Origin: Actinomycetes bacterium
GTDB lineage: Bacteria; Actinomycetota; Acidimicrobiia; Acidimicrobiales; RAAP-2
Assembly: GCA_021828055.1 (NCBI GenBank)
Contig: JAKATH010000012.1
Coordinates: forward strand, 1-41,686
DNA length: 41,686 bases
Reading direction: 5' to 3'
Made by a program: the position numbers and the translations under genes. The notes under the pieces are model-generated. The model did not search any database. It was not told the DNA's origin and worked only from the letters and a program-made list of their open reading frames with translations. Below, one piece after another: positions 8,219 through 15,122 of this stretch (positions are counted from its first letter, which is position 1; each line of letters starts with the position of its first letter).

Positions 8219-9700
8219 ATGCCGGTGCCGAGCGGACTGCTCGTTGGTGGTCAGTGGCTGGACGAAGGTGGGTGGATGGATGTCCTGGACAAGTTCACCC
8301 GGAAGCCCGTTCGGGCAATCCGCCAGGCTGAGCCCGATCATGTAACGCGGGCAGTCACCTCCGCGATCGCAGCGGTAAGCAGCCGCCCTCTCGATGTTCG
8401 GGAGCGAAGTGAGATCTTGCAGCGTGCAGCGTCGGCTCTCTTGGACGAGCGAGCCGCAGTAACGTCCGATTACGTCGATGAGACCGGCTTTACCGCTGCG
8501 GATGCGTCTCTTGAGCTCGATCGGGCTGCGGAGATCTTCCGTCTCAGTGCACAAGAAGCTCTGCGCTCCGCGGGGGAGGTGATTCCCATCGAATCAGCAC
8601 CAGGCGGAGCAAGTCGCGTCTCTTACACGATCCGAAGGCCGGTCGGTGTCGTTGGAGCGATCGCGCCGTTCAACGCCCCTCTTAGCACCGTTGCACACAA
8701 GATCGGCCCCGCCTTGGCCGCAGGTAACGCCGTGGTACTCAAGCCTGCTGCGCAGACTCCACTCTCGGCGATCAACCTGTGTCGGGCGCTCCTGAGTGCG
8801 GGCCTTCCCCAGACTTACGTCAGTCTGCTCGTCGGGCCGGGCGAAAGTGTGGGACAAGCACTGGTGGAGGACCGCAGGGTCAGATACTTCACCTTCACTG
8901 GATCCACCGCAATCGGTCTGAAGATCAAGCAGAGCTCGGGAATCGCGAAGACCCATCTCGAGCTGGGAGGGAACTGCGCCACGATCGTGTGCGATGACGC
9001 TGACCTAGATCGTGCGGCAGACCTCATCGTTCGGGGGGGCTACAGAAAGGCCGGGCAAGTCTGCACCTCGGTACAGCGCGTGCTCGTAATGGAGAAGGCA
9101 GCTGCGGAGCTCGAAGAAGCGGTCGCCCTACGCGTCAAAAATCTCGTGGTGGGTGATCCACATGATGCCAGGACGCAAGTTGGGCCGATGATCTCTCCTG
9201 GCGAACGGGTGCGAGCGCAGAGCATGGTCGAGCAGGCCGTCCATGCTGGATCTCGCTTGCTCGTTGGCGGCAGCAGTTCGCTCGCGACGCTCGAGCCTAC
9301 GCTCTTGACGGACGTTCCGCTGGAGGCAATTGTGATGCACGACGAGATCTTCGCCCCCGTCGTCGCGATGAGACGAGTTGCCGACCTCGCAGGTGCAGTG
9401 GAGCTGGCTAATGGCACGCGCTACGGCTTGCAGGCTGGCATCTTCACGAAAGACCTAGACCGCGCCCTCTGGGCGGCGGAACGGCTGGATGTCGGCGGCG
9501 TGATGATCAATGACACGTCGAGCTACCACGCGGATCTTATGCCGTACGGGGGCACGAAAGACAGCGGTTTCGGCCTGGAAGGACCGAAGTATGCCATTGC
9601 GGATATGAGCGTTTCATGCACCGTTGTGATCAATCGTGCGAACGAGCCAGAGGGGAGGAAAGGATACCGTGACTCGTCGACGGATGGTGCGGAAGTTTGA
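8219..9700 (+). CDS. NAD(P)-dependent aldehyde dehydrogenase
   Basis: This 493-residue ALDH-superfamily enzyme oxidises an aldehyde to the acid in the cytoplasm. It has the cofactor-site segments APFNAPL and KPAAQTPLS, FTGSTAIG near residue 227, the general-base Glu248 in LELGG, and the nucleophile Cys282 in AGQVCTS. The ATG at 8219 is supported by the purine-rich GAGGAAGAGG just upstream and by the family N-terminus (LLVGGQWL). The frame is open much further upstream, but that part is antisense to the ThDP-enzyme gene. It is the first gene of the plus-strand operon. Its 3' end overlaps the cupin gene by 32 bases. The C-terminal 20 residues are polar and look longer than usual. Confidence 0.92.
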   Translation: MPVPSGLLVGGQWLDEGGWMDVLDKFTRKPVRAIRQAEPDHVTRAVTSAIAAVSSRPLDVRERSEILQRAASALLDERAAVTSDYVDETGFTAADASLELDRAAEIFRLSAQEALRSAGEVIPIESAPGGASRVSYTIRRPVGVVGAIAPFNAPLSTVAHKIGPALAAGNAVVLKPAAQTPLSAINLCRALLSAGLPQTYVSLLVGPGESVGQALVEDRRVRYFTFTGSTAIGLKIKQSSGIAKTHLELGGNCATIVCDDADLDRAADLIVRGGYRKAGQVCTSVQRVLVMEKAAAELEEAVALRVKNLVVGDPHDARTQVGPMISPGERVRAQSMVEQAVHAGSRLLVGGSSSLATLEPTLLTDVPLEAIVMHDEIFAPVVAMRRVADLAGAVELANGTRYGLQAGIFTKDLDRALWAAERLDVGGVMINDTSSYHADLMPYGGTKDSGFGLEGPKYAIADMSVSCTVVINRANEPEGRKGYRDSSTDGAEV

Positions 9701-10079
9701 AGAGTATGAGTGGGTCGACCTTGCTGGACACAAGGATGCGGCTCTCACTAAATTGCTCGTAACGAAAGAGGAGTGCGGTGCGGAGAATATCGACTTCTTC
9801 GTGTCGAGCTATGCACCCAAGGCCTATGCAGAAGAACACGTTCACGAGCGCTCGGAGGAGATATTCTACTTCTTGAGCGGGACTGGTCTTTTCGTTCTCG
9901 ACGGAGAACGGCACTTGATCGAGCCAAGAATGGTCATCTTCGTGCCGCCAAAGTCGAAACACGCGATCTTCAACACGGGGCTTAGCGACCTTGTGTTCGT
10001 CGTATGCTCCGCACCGCCTGAGCCGGAATTTCATGAGGAATATGCCGGCTACTTTCATTCCGGTACCCAAGGGAGCTGA
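9669..10079 (+). CDS. Small cupin-fold protein
   Basis: This 136-residue single-domain cupin has motif 1 as HVHERSEEIFYFLSGTG, with two metal-ligand-type histidines and a Glu, and motif 2 as PPKSKHAIFNTG, with the third histidine. It probably binds a divalent metal. Cupins of this size include isomerases, epimerases and sugar-binding proteins, so the reaction is unknown. The GTG at 9669 was chosen because GAGGGGAGGAAAGG lies directly upstream, inside the end of the aldehyde dehydrogenase gene. An ATG at 9684 and a GTG at 9636 are alternatives. It is followed after 5 bases by the second aldehyde dehydrogenase, so it is firmly in the operon. Confidence 0.85.
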   Translation: MTRRRMVRKFEEYEWVDLAGHKDAALTKLLVTKEECGAENIDFFVSSYAPKAYAEEHVHERSEEIFYFLSGTGLFVLDGERHLIEPRMVIFVPPKSKHAIFNTGLSDLVFVVCSAPPEPEFHEEYAGYFHSGTQGS

Positions 10080-10084
10080 TTGCG

Positions 10085-11593
10085 ATGGTTGAGAACGACT
10101 CGCGGCTGGCATGGCAGCCCGCTGCATCGGTCGCGTCGTTCCTCGGAGAGAGCCACGGTCTGTGGATCGATGGGGAGGCCAGGCCTGCCAAGTCGGAGGG
10201 AACGAGCTGCGTCGTCAACCCCGCCGATGGAAGCGTGTTGTCGATGGTGGGTGCCGGGACGCACGAGGACATCGACGCGGCTGTCGCCGCAGCGAAGGGA
10301 TCATTTCTCAGGGGCGCGTGGTCCGGGATCTCGCCCGAGGCACGGGAGGAGACCCTTCGGCGCCTCGGTGGGCTCATCGATGAGCACGCGGAGGAGCTGG
10401 CGCAGCTTGATTGCCTGGATAACGGCATGTCTCTCGCTCTGGCGCGCGGGGAGGTCGCGGGTTCAGCTGCGCACCTACGGTATTTCGCGGGTTGGTGCTC
10501 GAAGATCCAGGGGGAGACTATCCCGCCGCACCGGGGCGGACCGTATGTTGTGTTTACCCAACGGGAGCCAGTTGGAGTTGTCGGCGCGGTTACCGCTTGG
10601 AACTTCCCGCTGGACAATGCAATTTGGAAGCTGGGTGCCTCACTCGCGTGCGGGAACTCTGTGGTTCTCAAGCCTTCGGAGGAGACTCCGCTGAGCGCTC
10701 TGTATCTTGCCAGGCTTGCGGCCGAAGCCGGAATTCCGCCGGGTGTGCTCAACGTGGTGACCGGGCTGGGCGCTGTCGCGGGAGCGGCTCTCAGCAGTCA
10801 TCCGGACGTCGACAAGATCGCATTCACGGGGTCGACGGCGACGGGACGAACAATTGTCAAGGCGTCGGCAGGAAACTTGAAGCGTGTGACTCTCGAGCTC
10901 GGTGGAAAGTCGCCATCGATTGTCCTCGGCGACGCGAATCTCGACAAGCACCTCCCGTCGATCGTGGGGGCCGTCATGCACAACGCGGGACAGGTCTGTT
11001 CGGCAGGTTCTCGCGTGTTTGTTGAGCGGTCACTGGCGGCAGATTTTCTCGACGGTGCCAGGAAGATCGCTGAACAGCTTCAAGTCGGCCCTGGGTGGAA
11101 AGAGGAGAGCGAAGTTGGGCCGCTGGTATCGCCACGGCAGCTCGGGCGCGTACTCGGCTACATGGGGCAGGGCTCACAGGAGGGCGCGAGGATCGTGTCT
11201 GGGGGCAGCCGCCTCCTCGGCGAGCTGGCGTCGGGCTACTTCGTCGAGCCGACCATTTTTGCTGATGTTCGGGACAACATGTCGATCGCAACCGACGAGA
11301 TCTTCGGTCCGGTCATGTCCGTGCTCGCGTTCGACGATTTCGACGAGTTGGTCATGAGGGCAAACGACACTGCGTACGGTCTTGCTGCCGGGATCTGGAC
11401 GCAAGACGTCGCGTTGGCGCACCGTCTCGCGAGGGTGCTCCGATCTGGGACGGTGTGGATCAATTGCTACAACCGTTTCGACCCGGCCGTCCCGTTCGGG
11501 GGCTACCGGCAGAGCGGCTACGGGCGCGAGCTCGGCGAAGCGGCGCTCGACGAGTACACTCAGCGCAAGAGCGTCTGGCTGGACTTCTCGTAG
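10085..11593 (+). CDS. NAD(P)-dependent aldehyde dehydrogenase (ALDH1/betaine-aldehyde type)
   Basis: This 502-residue ALDH is closer than the first one to the classical ALDH1, betaine-aldehyde and phenylacetaldehyde dehydrogenases. Visible motifs are AWNFPL near 171 (substrate and cofactor site), KPSEETPLS near 196, FTGSTATG near 247, the base Glu271 in LELGGKSP, the nucleophile Cys305 in NAGQVCSAGSR, and PFGGYRQSGYGRE near the C-terminus. The ATG at 10085 begins 5 bases after the cupin stop, with GGGAGC upstream. Two different aldehyde dehydrogenases in one operon suggest either two aldehyde intermediates or a broad-specificity pair. Confidence 0.93.
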   Translation: MVENDSRLAWQPAASVASFLGESHGLWIDGEARPAKSEGTSCVVNPADGSVLSMVGAGTHEDIDAAVAAAKGSFLRGAWSGISPEAREETLRRLGGLIDEHAEELAQLDCLDNGMSLALARGEVAGSAAHLRYFAGWCSKIQGETIPPHRGGPYVVFTQREPVGVVGAVTAWNFPLDNAIWKLGASLACGNSVVLKPSEETPLSALYLARLAAEAGIPPGVLNVVTGLGAVAGAALSSHPDVDKIAFTGSTATGRTIVKASAGNLKRVTLELGGKSPSIVLGDANLDKHLPSIVGAVMHNAGQVCSAGSRVFVERSLAADFLDGARKIAEQLQVGPGWKEESEVGPLVSPRQLGRVLGYMGQGSQEGARIVSGGSRLLGELASGYFVEPTIFADVRDNMSIATDEIFGPVMSVLAFDDFDELVMRANDTAYGLAAGIWTQDVALAHRLARVLRSGTVWINCYNRFDPAVPFGGYRQSGYGRELGEAALDEYTQRKSVWLDFS

Positions 11594-11605
11594 GATTCGG
11601 TTGCA

Positions 11606-12475
11606 ATGGCGGAGTCCTCACGTGCCCTCGGCGCAGCGACGTATACGTATCTCTACTCGTGCAGCCTGCTGGAGGCACTCCGAAGACTCGCCCAGTCGGG
11701 CGTCGGTCTGGTTGAATTGACGGTAGCGCCACCGCATGTCGACCGCTGCACTCTCGATCGGGAGATGCGGGAACGGGTGCGCAACGAGATTGCCGAGCTC
11801 GGCATGACGGCCGTGTCCCTCAACCCCACGTACCTCGACATCAACCTGGTCAGCCTGAATACCGACATGCGTGAGGCCAGTCTCGAGCAGCTGAAGGCGG
11901 CACTCCGGCTCGGCCATGACCTCGAAGTGCCCATGCTCGTTCTCTTCGCAGGCCGCCGACACCCCCTCGCTCCTGCGCCGCGGGCGCTGGTCGATCCGCT
12001 CCTGTTCGACCAGCTCGGGCAACTCCTCAAGCTCTCCGAGGAGCTCGGTGTCAAGATCGGCCTGGAGAACGGCCCGACGCTTGTCCTGGACAAGTGCGAG
12101 GACGTCGCAGAGGTCTGTCGCATCATCGGCAGCCCTTCGCTCCGAGCAGTCTTCGACGTGGCGAACAGCCACATGGTGGAGGAGCCTTCGGCGGGACTGC
12201 GACACGTGCTCCCATATCTCGGTCTCGTACATCTCTCGGACACCACCCGCGTTCGCTGGGAGCATTCCCGTGTCGGAAGCGGCGACATTGCGTTCGGACC
12301 GATTGCGACCGTCCTCGACAGGGCTCGTTATGAAGGTCCGAGCATCATGGAGATCGTCGATCTCGCAAGTCCGACAGAGGGGTTGACGTCGTCAGCGCGA
12401 AAGCTTGCCAAGGACGGATGGCAACTCGCCAGCCCGTTGCGGACGCTCATCAACAAGCCGAGTGCCCCGAAGTGA
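11606..12475 (+). CDS. TIM-barrel sugar phosphate isomerase/epimerase family protein
   Basis: The protein has 289 residues of the AP-endonuclease-2 (xylose isomerase-like) TIM barrel used by IolE, hydroxypyruvate isomerases and ketose epimerases. Barrel strands carrying likely metal ligands are visible: KIGLENGPT (Glu), AVFDVANSH (Asp and His), VHLSDTTR (His and Asp), and IMEIVD (Glu) near the C-terminus. The GSGDIAFGPI loop, typical of this family, precedes the last strand. The gene starts 12 bases after the second aldehyde dehydrogenase, and its stop overlaps the start of the IclR gene (GTGA). A sugar- or polyol-derived substrate is likely, but its identity is unknown. Confidence 0.88.
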   Translation: MAESSRALGAATYTYLYSCSLLEALRRLAQSGVGLVELTVAPPHVDRCTLDREMRERVRNEIAELGMTAVSLNPTYLDINLVSLNTDMREASLEQLKAALRLGHDLEVPMLVLFAGRRHPLAPAPRALVDPLLFDQLGQLLKLSEELGVKIGLENGPTLVLDKCEDVAEVCRIIGSPSLRAVFDVANSHMVEEPSAGLRHVLPYLGLVHLSDTTRVRWEHSRVGSGDIAFGPIATVLDRARYEGPSIMEIVDLASPTEGLTSSARKLAKDGWQLASPLRTLINKPSAPK

Positions 12476-13320
12476 CCAAGGCCGTGACTGCAGGCTCGAG
12501 TGCGCGGCAATCGATCCCACGGGCGAGCTCGGTCGGGCAACCCACTTCGGTCGTCGTCAGCCTGGTGCATGGATTGAAAATACTGGACATGTTCAGCGAA
12601 GCGGATTCCGTGATCGGCATCGGAGAGATGGCAAAGACTCTGGACGTCCACCGGAGTTCGGCTTCTCGCCTCGCGGCCACCCTCGCGGCACTTGGCTATC
12701 TCGCACGCGCCGGGCCGCCGGGAAGGTACAGGCTGGGAGCCAGACTGCTCCAGCTGGGCGAGCTGGCCGCGCACGAGCTCGACTTCCGGTCCGTGACGAT
12801 CGAGGAGCTCCGAGGACTGGTTGACGGCGTTGGTGAGACCGCGCACGCAGGAGAGCTCGAAGGCGCAGAGGTTATCAGCATCATCGTCGTTGATGGCTGG
12901 CACTCGCTTCGGATGCACGGACGGGTTGGGAAGCGCGCCCCCGCGCACTGCAGCAGCTTGGGTAAAGCGCTGCTCAGCTGCCTGTCTGACGAAGAGTTGA
13001 GTGCACTGTTCGGTTCGATGCGCGAACTGGAGACGCGCACTGCGAATTCAGTGAAGACTCTGCACGCTCTCAGAGCGGAGCTGTCAAAGACCCGTTTACG
13101 TGGTTACAGCTTGGACGACGAAGAACTTGAAGAAGGCCTCCGCTGCGTCGGTGCACCGATTCTCGACAGGTTCGGGAAGGCGGTGGCATCGATATCGGTG
13201 TCCGGCCCGATCGCGAGAATGAAGGGTACGACGCTCGAGCAGCTCAAAGTGGACGTTCCGCTTGTTGCTCAGCGGATAGCGGAGCGCCTGGCGAAGGGAC
13301 CCGCGCCGCGCGCTGATTGA
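12472..13320 (+). CDS. IclR-family transcriptional regulator
   Basis: This 282-residue protein has an N-terminal winged helix-turn-helix (about residues 25-85, GEMAKTLDVHRSSASRLA followed by GRYRLG). The C-terminal part is the effector-binding GAF-like domain of IclR (about 105-275, with SLGKALLSCLSDEEL and GAPILDRFGKAVASISVSGP). The start is a GTG at 12472 that overlaps the preceding TGA. An ATG further upstream at 12418 would place 18 extra residues inside the isomerase gene and is less likely. As the only regulator in the cluster, it probably senses an intermediate and binds the palindrome at 8056-8072. Confidence 0.9.
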   Translation: MTKAVTAGSSARQSIPRASSVGQPTSVVVSLVHGLKILDMFSEADSVIGIGEMAKTLDVHRSSASRLAATLAALGYLARAGPPGRYRLGARLLQLGELAAHELDFRSVTIEELRGLVDGVGETAHAGELEGAEVISIIVVDGWHSLRMHGRVGKRAPAHCSSLGKALLSCLSDEELSALFGSMRELETRTANSVKTLHALRAELSKTRLRGYSLDDEELEEGLRCVGAPILDRFGKAVASISVSGPIARMKGTTLEQLKVDVPLVAQRIAERLAKGPAPRAD

Positions 13321-13361
13321 GCTCAACGGGATTATAGGGAACATTTGCAAGGAGTGAAGAG

Positions 13362-14858
13362 TTGAAGCAATTCGACGTTGTCATCGTCGGTGGCGGCAAC
13401 GCTGCCCTATGTGCGGCGCTTGGCGCCGCAGACGAGGGAGCAAGGGTCCTCGTTCTCGAACGTGCGCCGGCTAAGCAGAGCGGAGGGAATTCGAGGTTCA
13501 CGGCAGGCGCGATGCGGGTGGTCTACCACGGTGCCGAAGACATCGTGAGGCTTGCGCCAGATCTCACTGCGGAACAACTGGCGAGCTCTGACTTCGGGAC
13601 GTATACGGAGGAGCAGTTCATGGGTGACATGGCGCGTGTCACCGACTACAGGACGGACCCTGACCTTGCCGAAGTCCTCGTCTCACGCAGTTTCGAGACC
13701 CTTGAGTGGATGACGACGAAAGGGGTGCGATTTCTACCGATCTATGGTCGGCAGGCATTCAAGGAGGGCGAAAGGTTCGTATTCTGGGGCGGCCTCACCT
13801 TGGAGGCGCACGGTGGAGGAGAGGGTCTCGTCGAATCGCTCACGAAGGCAGCCTGCGCTGCCGGTTGCGACATTCAGTATGGAGCTCGCGCGATGTCGCT
13901 CGTTCAGGAAGAAGGGACGATCCGCGGCGTGCGAGTGGTAGAGAATAGAGCCGAACGAGTGGTTGCGGCACGAGCAGTTGTGCTCGCGTGCGGGGGGTTC
14001 CAGGCGAATACGGAGTGGCGGACCCGCTATCTCGGCCCGGGGTGGGATGTCGCCAAGGTGCGAGGTACGAGGTTCAACACCGGAGACGGCATTCGAATGG
14101 CCTTAGATGCAGGCGCGATGTCATGGGGAAACTGGTCGGGTGCGCACGCGGTGGGATGGGATCTGAACGCCCCACCGTTTGGGGATCTGGCCGTTGGTGA
14201 CGGATTTCAGAAGCACAGCTATCCCTTCGGTATAATGGTGAACGCGAGAGGCGAGCGATTCGTCGACGAGGGTGCGGACTTTCGTAACTACACCTACGCG
14301 AAGTATGGACGCGTCATTCTGGGTCAGCCCGGCCATTTTGCATGGCAGATCTTCGATCAGAAGGTCCTTCACCTGCTTCGAGACGAGTACCGAATCCGCG
14401 AAGTCACCAAGGTGAGCGCCGGAAGCGTGGAGGACCTCGTCACGAAACTGGATGGAGTGGATGCAGCAAGGTGCTTGGCCACGATCGCGGAGTACAACAG
14501 TGCCGTGCAACAAGACGTTGAGTTCAACCCGAACGTGAAGGATGGTCGACGCACTGTGAATCTGGCTGTGGACAAGACGAATTGGGCGAACACCATCGAT
14601 ACCCCGCCGTTTGAGGCGTACGGCGTGACGTGTGGTCTCACTTTTACGTTTGGCGGCCTGCGCATCAACACCCGCTCACAGGTTCTCGACGAAGAGGAGA
14701 GGCCGATCCCAGGTCTCTACGCCGCTGGCGAGCTCGTCGGGGGGATCTTCTACTTCAACTACCCGGGGGGAGCGGGTCTCACGAACGGTTCGGTCTTCGG
14801 GCGGATCGCGGGAACGAACGCGGCGAAGGACGCGTCCGCAGGCACGCCGCGAGGCTGA
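13362..14858 (+). CDS. FAD-dependent dehydrogenase, fumarate-reductase/TcuA-like
   Basis: This 498-residue flavoprotein belongs to the FAD_binding_2 family. It opens with the dinucleotide-binding motif VVIVGGGNAALCAALGA and LVLERAP, and ends with the conserved FAD segment GLYAAGELVGG...NYPGGAGLTNG. The length and the SGGNSRFTAGAMR and FTFGGLRIN motifs resemble tricarballylate dehydrogenase (TcuA) and flavocytochrome-c-type enzymes. It would oxidise an organic acid or hydroxy acid and pass electrons to an unknown acceptor. The start is TTG at 13362, with AAGGAG about 8 bases upstream. It lies 41 bases after the IclR gene and is the last gene of the cluster before the GC content rises. Its exact substrate is uncertain, and the TcuA assignment is by resemblance only. 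Confidence 0.82.
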   Translation: MKQFDVVIVGGGNAALCAALGAADEGARVLVLERAPAKQSGGNSRFTAGAMRVVYHGAEDIVRLAPDLTAEQLASSDFGTYTEEQFMGDMARVTDYRTDPDLAEVLVSRSFETLEWMTTKGVRFLPIYGRQAFKEGERFVFWGGLTLEAHGGGEGLVESLTKAACAAGCDIQYGARAMSLVQEEGTIRGVRVVENRAERVVAARAVVLACGGFQANTEWRTRYLGPGWDVAKVRGTRFNTGDGIRMALDAGAMSWGNWSGAHAVGWDLNAPPFGDLAVGDGFQKHSYPFGIMVNARGERFVDEGADFRNYTYAKYGRVILGQPGHFAWQIFDQKVLHLLRDEYRIREVTKVSAGSVEDLVTKLDGVDAARCLATIAEYNSAVQQDVEFNPNVKDGRRTVNLAVDKTNWANTIDTPPFEAYGVTCGLTFTFGGLRINTRSQVLDEEERPIPGLYAAGELVGGIFYFNYPGGAGLTNGSVFGRIAGTNAAKDASAGTPRG

Positions 14859-15119
14859 GCATTCCGCGAGTGGAAGGAGCCATGGGGTACGGGGCCGCTG
14901 AGCCCGGCCGCTCTGGTCGGCGGAGCACCCGGTACAGCGTCGAGGCGTGCTCCCGGCTGTCGTGGCCTCCATGGTGGCCGACCTGTAAGGGCCCGGCCAG
15001 GCTTGGCATGGTGGCCGACCTGGAAGGGCGCGGGCAGGCGGTAGGCGCCTGGCGGGCGGCGTCGAGGGCGGTGCCGGCGCGTCGGGGCGCGGCGAACACA
15101 CGTTCGCTAGAGTGCGGGA
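14859..15119. repeat. Junction between catabolic cluster and uvrA, with a spaced direct repeat
   Basis: I see no gene in these 261 bases. A 15-base sequence, ATGGTGGCCGACCTG, occurs twice 37 bases apart (14971-14985 and 15008-15022). Base composition changes here from mixed to strongly GC-rich, so this is one border of the proposed acquired segment. An ATG at 14882 opens a long frame that overlaps the uvrA start, and its product resembles nothing I know. Confidence 0.55.
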
Positions 15120-15122
15120 GTG
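15108..15122 (+). promoter_or_regulatory. Leaderless promoter of uvrA
   Basis: TAGAGT (15108-15113) matches a -10 box. Six bases later comes the GTG at 15120, where transcription would be expected to begin. There is no well-spaced Shine-Dalgarno. The same arrangement recurs at several other genes in the GC-rich part of the window, which supports reading it as a leaderless start. Confidence 0.6.
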
